A stretch of DNA of 64,000 bases. Origin: Anthoceros angustus. Its lineage: Eukaryota > Streptophyta > Anthocerotopsida > Anthocerotales > Anthocerotaceae. Made by a program: the position numbers and the translations under genes. Each line of letters starts with the position of its first letter. Positions within the stretch are counted from its first letter, which is position 1. The DNA is taken from assembly GCA_010909165.1 (NCBI GenBank), contig MU008212.1, forward strand, positions 1 through 64,000, written 5' to 3'. Below the pieces are notes generated by a model that was not told the DNA's origin, did not search any database, and was given only the letters and a program-made list of their open reading frames with translations. This document shows positions 44,797 through 57,863 of the stretch, piece by piece.

Positions 44797-47700
44797 GCTA
44801 CCAGGTATATATTCTTGGTACGTTTTGTAATTAAATAATCCTTGTTGCTCCAAGGGCTATTAGGGATTGATAGTTGATACAGAATCTTTAAAAAGCTTAC
44901 GTAGGACTTTTATCATGGAATCTTAATTGGTACCATCTTGGAAATGTCAAACAAGAATATGAACAACCCGAAAAACACAAATAACTTTCTTCACCACTTA
45001 ATGTAATCAAGAATGATAAAAATAACTATATATAACTTAAAACTAGTATTATAATACTGGGTAAAGTTTATAACCATAATCTTCAAGAACACTAGTATTT
45101 TATCATGAACTGTTGTAGCTTTGTTTGTATTTTATTACTTGTAACTATTCCCACTATAGATTCTCAATTTTATGATCTTGGGTGCAATCCAAAAATATTT
45201 AGCCCTATAGATCTGGCAAAGTTTTTAAAATTCATGTAGATCGATGTTGAATGATTTCGTAACCAAGCTTGAAGGATTGATACTGATTACGGATCCTCAA
45301 GAGTTGATCTCATTCATTACTTTGCACGATTTTAAAGGCAATATCAAATGTACTTATAACTTATTGGCATGTTTGTGGTGTGTTCGGATTGTGGGCAATT
45401 TGATGTTGGAAGAAAAATGTAGGGACCATGTTGGCGGATATTATGCGCATAGTGCATGTACATTTGAATATTTGTACATTCATCAACAAGACATTTGTCC
45501 AGCCATAGGAAATTGAATTTTATTATAAACATGAACCATGTTATTGTTTCATGTATATAATTTATTTATCTCAAAATTTTATTTTTTACATAAGATCAAA
45601 ATATATTTAAAGGATTTATGTTTTCTATGAAAAACAATGGTTTAGCTCCCAAAAAGCATCCAAGACGTGAATAAACCACTAAGGTTAGAAAGATGCAACA
45701 TTTGGGTAAGATGTATCAAGACATGAAATCTTCAACTCACAAATTTCATCTCTAAAATATCTCATGAGTGAGAAATAGGAGTTTTAATTAAATAAATAGA
45801 TGAATTTTAAGTAGATTATGACTTTGGTTAAGGGGTAGTCAACTGTAAGCCTAAATCTTAGACCTACCTAATTTAGCCCTCAAGCCCTCATGGTTAATGC
45901 TTGTGTATATCTTGTTTGGTACAAAGATTACCATAGATTAGAAAATATATGACTTTTATTGGTTTAGAATAAGGTATTTAAATATTCATTTAAAAGCTCA
46001 AAATATTTAGACTAGATCTTGTTGATTCTACAATGGTCACCCGGAGAGTTTTACCTAGATGACAATCTAAAGCTTCTTTCATATATGTTGATTTTTAATA
46101 ACTAAATAAGAAAAAATATAGAATGGTCGCGCTTATAACGAGCTACGTGTTAGTATAATAATTACATAAATTACTACAAGAATTCAAAGTGAAATGGCCA
46201 ATCAAAAATGGTTTGAGGTTTTGCTTGGGTCCATCTTCAATCAAGCATAATACAAAACCAAGGTAGCTAACTTTCTCCATGAGAAACTCACATTTTTCTT
46301 TTATAAACAAAACATTTCTTGATGTTCGCGAAAACATATTTCTTTTGATGTTCATAAAAACACATTTCTTTTGATGTTCCGTGAGTTAGAAGAAGGGCTA
46401 AGTGTGGTTTGTGCTCTTGTGCATCCTTAAAAAATCACATTTTGTTATGAAATGAGGTTTTGGCAAAAAATATTGTGATTTTTAAAATTTAAATCATTTG
46501 AATCCACATTTTGCTTCTTTTGAGGCTCCTCTTTCTCACGGTCCCGTCAAGTGCCTCTTTTCAGCATACTCCTCTTTCCTACCCTAGCCCGTCAAGTTAA
46601 CGTTCGGTGCAATTTTCTCCCGCAACATGGAATCTGAATTCTCCCATTTGAGCATCCATGAAATTCTCCGCCTCCGGGGCATTCATGGGATTATTTCCTT
46701 CCGAGCAACCACGATTCCATTCGTCAGGAAGAGTCTCTTCTCCATGAAGACCAGCCGGCGACTTCTTTGTTCTTAATTGAGCGGAGGACCATGATGACTC
46801 CCCACCTCCGGCTCCCTCTCCTCCTCTCGTCTCCCTCATTAATATCTACAAAGCGTTTATCCCCTTGCGGATACAACATAGAATCTTTCTCCTCCTTGGA
46901 CTTAGCCCCATAGCCCTGTACAAGTGAATGAGGAGAGGGTGAGAAAGAAGAGACTTCACCCTTGTCCAAGAACTTGAGCCTCTCTTATGCTAAGGAGAGT
47001 AAACCGTTTTGTATAAGACCTTTTTACTGTGTAATTGCTTACATCTTTCGATCCCAACTTGCTCTTGCCTCTCTTGCTTACATCTTGCATGATCATCACA
47101 CATTGCACACATGCGATCGTAGGCTACCAAATTCTTTACACTCTTGCACATGCACACAAAAGAGTAGCTCACGTCCACGCCGCTAACCTACACACTCGCA
47201 TACACTTGTAGCCATACATGCAGGCGGACCTACCCCAAACTAGGCGCAATCCGCACACGGACATTCATAGACACTACACATTGCTACACGGACATACTAG
47301 CCACTTTAGCTGCTGCAGAGGCAAAGGAGATGGCTCTTATTCCCAGGCGCAATTAGAGGCATGCAATTTGCTGCCAGACGAATAGTAGCTCATGAGCGCA
47401 CACACAAGGCAATCTGAGTGGGCGGCTTTCATGCTCGCGCACACTTGCGAGCACACATGCCAAGCTTGACACCACAAAGTTGTAGCTCATCACCGCATCG
47501 GATGCCACACCTATTCCAGATACCCTGGACCAAACCACACAAGCCACAGCAGCGTGGCGTCAAGTTGGAAATTGGAACCTGGAGACTAGGCCGGATGCTC
47601 CTTTGCTGCTCCCCCTTGCAGTCGAGCAGGAGCCCAATGTTTGGGAGGTGTTCCCACCTTCCACGACATTGACGGGGAGCCGCTTCCTGCAAAAACAACT

Positions 47701-48856
47701 GCCGGCTTAGGGACCTGCCTCAGAGCATTGAGAGAGGCCAGCAAAAAATACACACCTTGCTGGGTTGCTTCCAGCTCTAGCGCCTTCCCTCCCCTTTTGC
47801 CGCTGCTCTAGTCGGTGACCGCATTATGCAGTAGGCATGCAAGCGCCGGAGAAATTGTTGTGCTTGGGCGCTCAGTAAATGGAGGCACTTTGGTGTGAGT
47901 GCTTCACTCCGCGGGGCATGAAGATGATGGCGTGGCGACACTGCTCGACTTCACGTAAAAAGGTGATTCAAAATGATTATTTGCCTTGTATAAGACTTAA
48001 CCATAAAATGATTTTAGAATATCACTTAAATTTTGGCCAATTGTATCACGAGTGCCGCTTGGTCGCTTGTTTTTAATACATAACGTGGTACACCAAAATG
48101 GACATACATCACACCTTTGCCTACAGTGGTGAAGGGGTTGCTAACAAGAGAGTGATTGCACAAGATATTAACCACAAGTGGTTGAATGCCTTGCACGTGA
48201 ACTTGCGGTGGCGATTTGGATGAGCATCTCCACATTGATGCTATATTGGGGTCCATATTGATATTCCGCAGCATGTTTGGATGTGTCCGGACTTGGAAGG
48301 AACAAGCGGAGGGTCCAAAAGCAGAGGATTTTTGACTTGGAGCATGAGGTTCTTGTCCACGAGGCGTGAGACATTTCTTCGTTCGTTTAGATCCACGTAT
48401 GTTCATTTAAACATGCGCCACTCGATGTGGACCCACTACCACCGGCATGCGGCGTCCGATTGCCCTATTGCATCGGGAAGCGATCCACTTCTCTGTTAAG
48501 ATGTAGAAAACACAAGCATCATGTCCATGTGGCAAGTCCATCGACTTTTGAGCCATGTGGGCACTCGGACCGTGATTATTACTTGTGCTGTATATTTTAT
48601 TTTATTTTAATTATGTACCTCTAGAACTAGTGATGGGGCATGGGCATCAAAATGACATAAACATAGATGGTTGTCAAATTATGGACCCTTATAAGCGGAT
48701 ACCTCGGCTCTAGTCAATTACAGCCCTAATTTTCGAGGGATTTTTACAAGTGTGCTCGAAATGCCATGTTCGTGCCCATAAGAAACCCCACATATAATAG
48801 ACCCAAAAGCCCGTCATGTATATTCAGCCCTTTAAATATTATTGTATTATGATAAA
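44797..48856. other. AT-rich intergenic DNA of unit 2
   Basis: Copy of 25822-29955 with scattered small indels and substitutions. No gene recognised. The three ~26-bp tandem repeats recur at about 46310-46380. Confidence 0.5.
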
Positions 48857-48894
48857 TATCCTTAGGTCGGTAGTTTGATTCCGGGAGATCGAAT
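48857..48894 (+). tRNA. tRNA-Tyr 3'-half relic, unit 2
   Basis: Copy of 29956-29992 with one extra G (ccgggagatcg). Pseudogene fragment with variable region, T-arm and acceptor strand only. Confidence 0.55.
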
Positions 48895-49223
48895 TGGTCA
48901 TTGGTAGTTAAAGAGGGTTTCTATGCGGATTGCTTCCACGCTCAGTCCGATGGGGAGTTTTTACATTTTCACAGCTTGAGGCTTGCACGCCAACCCAAAG
49001 GAAGCATTCGGCTGGTATAAGTTATTCTTTCAAGCTTAAATGAAGCTGAACTTGATTCTTAAGATTAAGAGTTGAACTACAATGGTTAAAGCTCAAATTT
49101 ATTGTTGAAAGCTAGATTAAAATTTTTAAAGCTGAGTTGAATTGTTATGAACTGAATGTGGAAAGGTGAAGATGCGCTCTGAACTCGTTTTTCCATGTTG
49201 ATAAATCCTTACCCACTGGTTCA

Positions 49224-49292
49224 GTCCATCTCCGCGCAGAACTGTAGTTTTGCAGATATCCTTAGGTCGCTGGTTCGATTCCGGCAGATGGG
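49224..49292 (+). tRNA. tRNA-Tyr relic without D-arm, unit 2
   Basis: Identical to 30315-30383: acceptor strands TCCATCT/AGATGGG, anticodon loop ACTGTAG, perfect T-arm, no D-arm. The 5'-flank repeat precedes it at about 49005-49220. Confidence 0.6.
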
Positions 49293-49683
49293 ATGCGTAA
49301 GTTGGAAGTGGTTAAAGTTGATTCTTTTCCCATCTAAATCAATCTCTATGTACCCTCCCTCGATGAGGGCGGCTGCAAGGTGAGAAATCTGCAGGCGAGA
49401 TGCAGTCTTTCGATGAGGGCGGCTGCAAGAAGAGAAAGCTGCAGGCGAGATGCTTCTGACAAGTACTGGACGACGAGGTTTCTCCTTTTCGTGGATAGGT
49501 CGGTGCATGGCAGTGTGACATGCTTGCTTGGGGAACGTGTACTTGAGCGCGACCTTCCCAACTGCGAAGATGCCATCAACTTATGCCATCGATCTCAGCA
49601 GCAGAGCGAAGTCTCGAATGCCTGCCTATATGCAACCCTACATCTACGATTCCTTGCAATTAATTCCAGTCTGAGACCCAGAG

Positions 49684-50350
49684 ATGGCCTCCTGCATCCA
49701 TCCACGCGTACGCTGGTGCTGTTCTTCTCCTTGGCAGTGATACTGGCCCTGGCAGGGCGTACGACGAGGACGCCATGGTCGACTTCTGCGTGGCGGACCT
49801 GAGCTCGCGGACCCGATCCAACGCGTACGACTGCAAGCCGGAGTCGGAGGTGACGGGAGAGGACTTCCGATTCAGCCTGGCGCCGACCGCGCCCGGGCCC
49901 GGCTTCCCCGCGGGCCAAGCTGGGCCTCACCTCCGCCTTCGTGCAGCAGTTCCGGCGCTGAACCTGCAGGGGCTGGCGGCGGGGCTGCTGAGCTGGGAGC
50001 AAGGTGGGCAGACGCCGCCGCACACGCACAACCGGGCCTCCGAGCTCATCTACCTCCTGCAGGGCAGCGTCAAGGTGGGCTTCGTCTCCAACGCCAACTT
50101 GCTGTACCAGACGGTGCTCAAGCCCGGCGACCTCTTCCTCTTCCCCAAAGGCCTGCTGCACTTCCAGCAGAACGTGGGCGCCGGCCTGCCTCCGCCCTCG
50201 CCGTGCTCAACAGCCAGGACCCCGGCGTGCAGCTCGTGCTCAACGCGCTCCTGGCGTCCAGCCCCTGCACATCGACGACGCCACCGTCTCGCAGAGCTTG
50301 GCGTTCCTCTCAAGACCGTCAGGAGCCTCCGGAAGGGTTTCCTCGCTTGA
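49684..50350 (+). CDS. Germin-like protein (cupin), unit 2, frameshifted as assembled
   Basis: Same gene as 30775-31443. Germin boxes 1 and 2 and the signal peptide are readable. It shares the three frame breaks of unit 1 and adds its own: gcagggcgt for gcaggggcgt, cttccccgcggg for cttcccgcggg, ttccggcg for ttcccggcg, and a lost C in gccggc(c)ctgcc. All extra changes are homopolymer length or single-base losses, which favours residual sequencing error. The promoter region is copied too, so both germin-like copies could be expressed if the duplication is real. Confidence 0.78.
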
Positions 50351-50932
50351 TCCTCGCGAGATTCAGATCTCTTCTTCCCCGCTTACTTGTTGTTTCCAAG
50401 TTTTAAGTTTATTGAACGCGAGGTCTCCTGCTCAGGAACTTTTCCCAATACTTACATGGGCCTTCAGCTTCAGCCCCCAGACTCTCATTGAAGCAACATT
50501 CTCTCACAATGGCCTCCCACAATGCAGCCCCCAGACTCTCATGGAAGAAACATTCTCTCCACAACGGCCTCCCACAATGCAGTAACCCTAGAACGTCCAA
50601 AGGGGTTTGCGCATTTGAGCACCGTCTGGTACAGCAAGTTGGCGTTGAATCTGCTGGATGTCTACGTTGCCTATCTTAGGGATATTGTCCTGTCCCGGTT
50701 TCGTGACAGACCATGGATGAATGTCATGGTTTCGGGGTAGACGGCACAAGATACTTCTTCACTTGTCCTCATGGCTTTGGTGCCATGCTGCATCCCGACA
50801 AAGTGAAGGTGCCTTTCTGCTGGGGCTGATACATCAATGTACAGCAGCCTTAGGTGCTGTAATCCAATCCCGGTATGAGCAGCAGACTTGATGACCGTGT
50901 ATGAGGCCAAGTGTTTTGACTATATAAGAAAA
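50351..50932. other. Germin-like gene 3' flank, unit 2
   Basis: Copy of 31444-32024, including the paired ~57-bp repeat. No gene seen. Confidence 0.5.
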
Positions 50933-50937
50933 GGTTG

Positions 50938-51169
50938 TGCTGGAGTAGAAACTCTGGCGCCACGGATTGGGCTTTAGCACCCAAGAGTTATTAGGGCACG
51001 TTTCGTGCATAGGTAGATAAATGTTTTAGTTGCTGAAGAGCAGTTCTGTTGGTTACGCTAGCACTCGACAGTAGTGCGGTTACAACCGCATCTCAGACAC
51101 TATATGTACAGCATTCTCGCTTAAGCAGTTCAATCATCATAGCTCAATCTAGCATCTTGCTCTGCTTTA
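50938..51169 (+). repeat. 5' LTR of Copia element B, unit 2
   Basis: 232 bp, starts TGCTGGAGTAG and ends CTGCTTTA, followed by a decayed primer-binding site tgataacagagcc. Confidence 0.88.
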
Positions 51170-51658
51170 TGATAACAGAGCCAAAGGGCCAACTGTTGTT
51201 CGGCTCACGCGCCACGCGCCACGCGTGTCGCAAGTTCACCGATGGCGCGGCGATGGATGGCGGCAATCCGCATGCATCCCGAGATCGAGATCGGCAAGAT
51301 GCCTAGAAGGCGCACCCCGGCCTCTTACTCTCCCTTGGGAGGCGCCTCGATGCTGCAAGTTATTTGCGGGGGCGTATCAAAGAGATGAGCGGAACTTGGC
51401 CTCAAGTCTCGTCGGCCTCGGTCCCTTCGTGTACCACGGGATCCCACTCTCTTCCATCACGCCCTCCGGCTTCACAGCGTTTTGCTAACCGCATGTCTGT
51501 AGATTCCGACCGCCTCCGGATCTAGTACCGGCCGCTTTGTTTCCAATCGAGCCGTTATCACCCCTCGAACCAAATCACGAGTTGGATCACAAATCCCATC
51601 ACTCCACTTTGCATTAGAGAAGATTTATCTTAGCATTAGGTACTAGAGTCGTTAGTAC

Positions 51659-52020
51659 ATGCTTGCCTTGATCCACTTAAATCGCAGAGAAAATTCGAAA
51701 CTAGAGGCAATGGGTGCGGTTATCAACACAACGAAGATCGAGTTCCACGACCGCGATCGCTTCACGAGGAACCGACTTTGGCGTGTGAAATGCGCTGCGC
51801 TTCTCGAGGACCAAGATCTCATGGACATAACCGATGGGACACTCCCTATTACCTGCTACAACAACCTGGGGACTCGACGATAGCGACTGGCGGAAGAAAG
51901 ATAAGAAGGCCATAAATTTGCTTATCTCGACTTTAGATAAAACCATGCTTGACGCCGAATCAGGCCCATGATTTGGAAGGCTTTTAAAGACATGTTCCAA
52001 TCCCAGTTCCATGTCCCTTA
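51659..52020 (+). pseudogene. Copia gag fragment, unit 2
   Basis: Across two frames it reads GAVINTTKIEFHD, RLWRVKCAALLEDQDLMD, INLLISTLDKTML and WKAFKDMFQ, a typical UBN2/gag-type capsid of plant Copia elements. It is broken by indels. Confidence 0.65.
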
Positions 52021-52597
52021 TACATGCAACAAGACATTTCTACAGCTGAAAATGAAGGAGAAGGCGTATGACAAGGGAGATGTTAGCAATGTTACGGCGA
52101 CACGGAGCTCGGTGACGTTACTGACGCAAGCCCTGGCCGTGAGGACTTGAAGTTGTGTCGCTTCTACACTCTCCAACTTACACTTTCTCGGAAGTCGTTG
52201 GCGCACTCTTGGACGAAGAATCCGGCCGCTCCGACAATCCACGCCGCAGTCAAGGTGCAAATCATGCCCTCTTTACTTCTCGAGGCCGAGGAGGAAGGCG
52301 AGGCGGGCGGAGGAGCTTCTCGTAAGATCTTGAACCGGTCATCACCTAGAGGATTCAACAACTCCGGCCCGGCCTCATAAGAAGAACGGAAGGACCCATG
52401 GCGGTGCCGCATTCCCGAGCACTACGAGCACGAATGCGGGAAAAGCGGTCGGAGAACCCCGACGAGACTCACCCAGAAGCAGGTCCAACGTGACTACATC
52501 AATCAAGTCACCCAAGCTCAATTCTAGCCGTTTGCTTGCCACCGATTGGACGTGCGGATGGTTTTAGATTCGGTAGCGACAACCCACATCTGCGGCG

Positions 52598-53797
52598 ATG
52601 AGATATGTTCACATCCTACCATACGATCAACTTGACCAGCCCGTCCTCCTCGAAGATGGCGGTTCCCTACCGATCGAAAACCTTGGTGAGCAGGTGGTAT
52701 CTAATGGAGAAACTCTCACCATCAATGGTGCCCTCCACGTTCCTGCAATGACGAAGAATTTACTATCAGTCTGCAAGCTAGCAACGGAGAACAATCTCAT
52801 CATTACCTTCCAAGGCAACCATTGCTCCATCTATCATTCAGATGACAAGACTCAAGCGCTATAGCACATGGACTTCCTTCAACAACTGTACCTACTCAAT
52901 ATTGATCGTCTTGACGCGTGGCGGCTCCTCATTAAACCTTGACGGCGCGGACACTGCAGTCGGCATATCAATCCCGGTACCTCGGCATTTTCCAACCCGA
53001 ACATGTATAAGGATCCACGTCAAGCATTAAAACCCAAGGACTTCTTCGAGATATGCAAGTACTCAAAGTTACATCAACTCCCATTCAACGACCCTCACCT
53101 ACTCGAAGCGTCTCACGGAGGTCGTACACTCGAATATTTGCGGACCAATGAGCACCTCCGGTTTGGTGGCCACATCTACTTCTTGACATTCTTGGGAGTG
53201 GGCGAATGCCATATCTTTTCCTTAGGCACGGGGCAAGCACTCACATGTTTCCAAGAATTTGTCCTAGCAGAAAGGCAAGCGGTTTCAGTCGGCCTCCCGC
53301 GACAGCGGAGGAGAGTACACAAGTCGGCCTTCCATGACTTCGCAAATCAAAGGATTCTCCGCCAACTCACGATTATCTCACACGGCCCGAACCCATTTCT
53401 TGGCGGTGAATCGCTCCTTCTTGAGATGTCCGGATCCATACTCAAGCTTTCAGGCTCACTCGAGGCTCTTGGGCGAGGCCGTAGCAACATCCAATTATCG
53501 AAGAATAGATTACCCACAAAAGAGCTGCCCAACATCACACCCTTTGGCTGGGCACAAGCCCCGGATCTCCCATATCGGAATCTTGGCGGTCCAACATTTG
53601 CTCACATCCCGATGTTAGCGGGGCGCAAAGGGGCGACAAGGCGGAAAACTCCTCTTTGTCGGGTCGGATCGAGCCAAGGCATATCGCCTTTTGACCTTTC
53701 CACCCGTGAGGTACTCTCTAGAAGTGTCCACTTCCATGAATTCCTATTTGCTCAACTCCTATGTAGCCTCTCTGTCGTCCCCCTCCCTCGCTCCTAG
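52598..53797 (+). pseudogene. Copia protease to integrase region, unit 2
   Basis: The stretch 52598-52864 reads LLEDGGSLPIENLGEQVVSN and LHVPAMTKNLLSVCKLATEN, the end of the protease and start of gag-pre-integrase. From 53003 a 264-codon open frame exists, but its residues are not integrase-like for most of its length, so it is mainly an out-of-frame reading. Integrase motifs are scattered in other frames. Confidence 0.6.
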
Positions 53798-54410
53798 CAT
53801 GTCGTTTCCTCCACATGGATTCCCCTCTTGCTCTTGAGGGGCCACACTCTGACGACCAAGTCCAAGAGGAGAACCCGGCTCGTTTACCTGCTCCGGTGGC
53901 CCAAGCACCACCACATGTTTCAGTGCTGACCCTTACTCTACCTCCTCCATAACTACACCACAGTTCTAGATCGACCACACCATCATGTGATAGATAACCA
54001 AGACTTAGACATGAACCATATCCCGATGGTGAGTACGGGTGCAAAACCTTACCCCTCCTCTAAGGCGTTCCACGTGCAATAGACCGCTAAGCCATCTATG
54101 GAAAATCCACCCTCCGTCCCTAGAGATTCTTTTTCGTCAAGCAACCATTCCACCTATAGAAGCACCGGTTCACGCTCAAGCCCGGCTGACAACGCAGACC
54201 AGTCCGACTTGCTGCATCAAGCTCTTTCGACAATTGAAATGCAAGATGTACCGCAAGCATAGAAGAAGCCCTTAGTACGCCCGAGTGGAAGGCATCATCC
54301 AATCGAATCGACTCCTTAATTGCCGATAATACCGGAAGCTCACCGACACACTGCTGGACACAAACCAATCTCTTGTAAATGGACCTTGAAGAAAACTCAA
54401 CCAAATTTGT

Positions 54411-55043
54411 TTGAGGTACAAGTCCAGACTGGTAGCCCATGGCTTCACCCAGGTACCAGGCTTTGATTATGAGGAGAAGTGTGACCACATGGTGAAGGCA
54501 ACCTCAATCAGGATACTGCTAGCCTTCGCAGCCCATCATCACCTGCACATCCACCAGGTAGATGTAAAAACGGCATTCTTGTATGGCACACTACACGAAG
54601 ATATCTATATGCTTCAACCACCAGGCTTCATCAAGGACAGCAGAAAAGTGTGCAAACTACTCAAGTCTATTTACGGACTTAAGCAATCTGCACAAGTATG
54701 GAACAAGCTGTGGACACATACGAAGAAGTGCGGTTTCATTCCCTCATCTCCGACACCGTCTACATTAGGAACAAAGGACAAGTTCGCAATGGTCACCTTT
54801 GTCGTTGACGACAACTTCGATTTTGGAGACAGTCCCGAGATTATCCAGTATGTGAAAGACCTCCTGTCAAAGGAGTATGGCGTTATGAACATGGGACCCC
54901 TACGGTATGCACTAGTACAGTTCGAACACAACAAGGAGGACCACTCTTTCTTCATCCATCAAGAACATTACGTAAATCAGTTGCTGGAGAGATTCAACAT
55001 GAAAGACGCGAAGCCAGTATCAACTCCGGTGGCATCGGGATAG
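54411..55043 (+). pseudogene. Copia reverse transcriptase, longest open copy
   Basis: It has SRLVAHGFTQVPGFDYEE, IHQVDVKTAFLYGTLHEDIY, QPPGFIKDSRKVCKLLKSI, YGLKQSAQVWNKLW, FVVDDN at the catalytic site (the usual form is YVDD), LLSKEYGVMNMGPLRYAL and QLLERFNMKDAKPVSTP. It is open for 210 codons but lacks the N-terminal part and has an altered active-site box, so it is not expected to be active. Confidence 0.85.
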
Positions 55044-55368
55044 AAGGTATACGCGACCGCCCGGTACACTGAAGAATCAATGGAGATGTCACCATCCGTC
55101 TGGCGAGGCGATGGGCAGCCTACTTTACCTCTCAATGGACAAGACCCGGCGTTGCACAAGCGTGAGCGTGGTATCCGATATTTGTCGAACCGGGAAGGCT
55201 CACGGACTGCGTCAAGCGCATCCTTCGCTACCTAAAGAAGACCAAGTCCATTGGACTCATCTGGTGACGCTCTACCAAGCTCACTCTAATCTCCTTCTCG
55301 ACGCAGATTGGGCGGGAGATCCGAGATCACGAGAAGATCTGACGACCCTCGCATGACCATCAACGATT

Positions 55369-55740
55369 ATGCGATGTCATGGGCATGCAAGAAGATGCAA
55401 ACAATCATGCCTCATCAGCAGGCGGGTATGCGGCAACAACGTTGGCGGCCAAGGAGATTCTGTGGGTGAGGCAATTCCTGCACGACATAGGCGAGGACCA
55501 GGATCAGCCTACACAGCTATTCTGCGACAATCAATCGGCCATCGCCATAACACTCAACCCTGTGCTGCACGCAAGGACCAAGCACGTGGAGATCCAGCAC
55601 CACTTCATTCGGCAAGTGGTGGCCAACAAGCAAGTCGCCTTAAGCTACATCAACACGAATGACAACACCACCGATCTGCTGACGAAGGGCCTACCCAAGC
55701 CACTTCACGACAAGCATCAAGGCATCGGATGTGATCAAAG
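55369..55740 (+). pseudogene. Copia RNase H, unit 2
   Basis: Reads AGGYAATTLAAKEILWVRQFLHDIG, then FCDNQSAIAITLNPVLHARTKHVEIQHHFIR and TDLLTKGLPKPLHDKH, the complete order of Copia RNase H. An upstream indel separates it from RT. Confidence 0.85.
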
Positions 55741-55927
55741 AATCTTATCGAGCATCCCTTCGCGTTGCGTGCACGAAGGGAACTCCTTAGCTCCGTCGAC
55801 GACTGCTCCACCGCGCCAAGCATCCTTACGCAACTTCAACCTTCCACCTGCACTGGAAGATCGAGGACGAGGTTGAGACATGTATGGGAGATCGGCGCCA
55901 TCACGCAAAAGGAATCCAGCGGGGGAG

Positions 55928-56156
55928 TGTTGGAGTAGAAACTCTGGCGCCACGGATTGGACTTTAGCACCCAAGAGTTATTAGGGCACGTTTCGTGCAT
56001 AGGTAGATAAATGTTTTAGTTCTTTGAAGAAGCGATTACATTGGATTACGCTAGCACTTTCGGATGCGGTTACAACCGCATCTCGGACACTATATGTACA
56101 TTCTCGCTTTTAGAGTTCAATCATCATAGCTCAATCTAGCATCTTGCTCCGCTTTA
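55928..56156 (+). repeat. 3' LTR of Copia element B, unit 2
   Basis: Starts TGTTGGAGTAG after the tract cgggggag and ends CCGCTTTA before GGTTG. Confidence 0.88.
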
Positions 56157-56161
56157 GGTTG

Positions 56162-57863
56162 ATGGGTTTTCACAAATTGGCGGTGAAGCAAGTTGTAAGT
56201 TGGAATGCCATTCGATCGATGACGACATTCACAAAGGACTCTAGACTAGAGTGTTTTCTAAAGCTCACGATCGGAAAACGAGCTAACATGCTTGAGCTTG
56301 TAAACCTTGCTCAAGCGTTACATCTAACCGTGAAATGACTGGTAACACCTCATATGGCAAAAGCCTTATGGTAGGTGACGTGACATCAATGCCGGCTCTA
56401 ATCCACCTTCCGCATGTGCAACTTGGACTCACGAAGTTTAAATCAAGCCGGTGAGAAGGCGTAAATCACTTTCAAACTATCTATGCTTGAGGGAAAGATT
56501 CTAGCCAAAGGTGTTGCAAGCTTGTGCGACCACATACCTCAAATATGTAGTCTTGTTAACTTTGTTAGTTGTGATTGTGAACGCTCGATTTATAGGTTCA
56601 CCAATTTTGATAATGCCTCCCAGAACACCTCAATTTATCTCGGCCTTTAGGCAGGAACATTCTCTTGGTCCCAAATGTTTGGAGAAGAGCCCGAGGAACA
56701 TTTCTTTTTGTCCCGAATGTCCGCTCTTCATCAAAAACAATAATTATTCATAAAACATAAAACCTTGACCCTAAGGGCTAACCACCGCCACCAACTTGAC
56801 TTCCTTTGGAGCTTCTACCCCATGAGGACTTGTTCTCGTCCCAAGAGGAAGGTGTAAGACTTACTACGGTAGTGTGTGGTCAAGTTTACACTGTTTAGGG
56901 TAGAATTCTCCAATGCGGGTCTCATATATCATACCATTAGCACCGCCGGAGGAACATCTGATCCGTTGGTCTTTTGGAAAATCGAGATCATATCCTAATA
57001 GACTAGAGTATAACCTCGATTTTCCAAAGACCAGCGGATCTATATGGTATTCGATGTGAGCGAATACCTACATATCATCTGACATGTTTTTTTTTTTTTT
57101 GGCGGATGTAATAGTCCATTTTAATCCCATAAGTGTCATCCATCCGTCTTGGTAGACTAGAGATAATTTCTTCTTCTTCTTGGGAAAAGAAGACTTTATC
57201 ATGAAAAAAAGATGGAAATTTCTTCTTCTTTTCTACCACTAGGGTTGTAATCAAATAATGATATAGATATTATTATATATATTCTATTAATTATTTCACA
57301 GTAAAACTCGACGACCACTATTGGTAGAAGTTTGCAATTCATAGTCCCAACTTGGGAGTATGGAATTGCATAACCAATACGTGGTAGATACATATTTGAC
57401 TACAAGCTCTTTGACTCGGTGGACAGATTGCGGGATGATTCGCTGCCAAAGGCGGACGAGAGTTCGCCGACATATCTGGATTTCATCACGGCGCGCTCAT
57501 AGCAGAACTGCCTCCGAATCCGGGCAGCTTGTATGCAGCTTGTATAGCTCCAGACTAAACTATAGGAAATCCAGCTACTTGCGCTCGGAGGTGCTTGGTT
57601 ATCTGCTGGTGTTGGTGGGTGCTTCCTGTTCACGTTTCCCAATCTCAGGCCTTTGGAGCGGCTCTCTCAGGTGAGGGTGGGGAATGAAGGCCTGATGAAA
57701 TGGGGACTCTTGCATTCTTGTTTTCGGTGAAATTCGACTCATGTTTGGCTCTTGCAGTGGGGTGAGCGGGAGCGCTCCATCTGAGGGTGTTTTCACCGAG
57801 GGACGTGCACTGGTTGGGATTCAGGGTTTTCAGGGATCCTGGTTGTGTGGATTTGGAGGGAAT
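56162..57863. other. Intergenic DNA upstream of ACX3, unit 2
   Basis: Copy of 39067-40754: hairpin at 56960-57040, a T run at 57089-57100, an AT-rich tract near 57265-57300, a coding-like segment at about 57405-57560, and the ACX3 leader. No certain gene. Confidence 0.5.
56960..57040. ncRNA. Hairpin-forming inverted repeat, unit 2
   Basis: Arms 56960-56986 (gatccgttggtcttttgg and on) and 57015-57040 (ctcgattttccaaagacc and on to ggatc) pair over about 26 bp with one mismatch and one bulge, across a 28-nt loop. Outside this arm the similarity ends. It is candidate small-RNA precursor geometry only; function not shown. Confidence 0.4.

Larger units (their letters stand above)
50938..56156 (+). 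mobile_element. Copia LTR retrotransposon B, unit 2 (5.2 kb)
   Basis: LTRs at 50938-51169 and 55928-56156, with the same GGTTG duplication (50933-50937 and 56157-56161). It stands at the same site as in unit 1, so the insertion predates the duplication or is shared by two haplotypes. It is 1.8 kb shorter than the unit 1 element and has one copy of each gag segment, giving the ancestral layout. The RT and RNase H frames are better preserved than in unit 1. Confidence 0.92.

Noticed and set aside
23859-50350. Firm calls of FAAL and the germin-like copies as true pseudogenes by frameshift
   Set aside because: The indels sit at homopolymers, often differ between copies, and are limited to duplicated DNA, so sequencing error is the better explanation. 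Only the copies cut by the junction are certainly incomplete.
53003-53797. 264-codon plus-strand ORF in Copia element B
   Set aside because: It runs out of frame through the integrase region; its residues show no integrase motif over most of the length.
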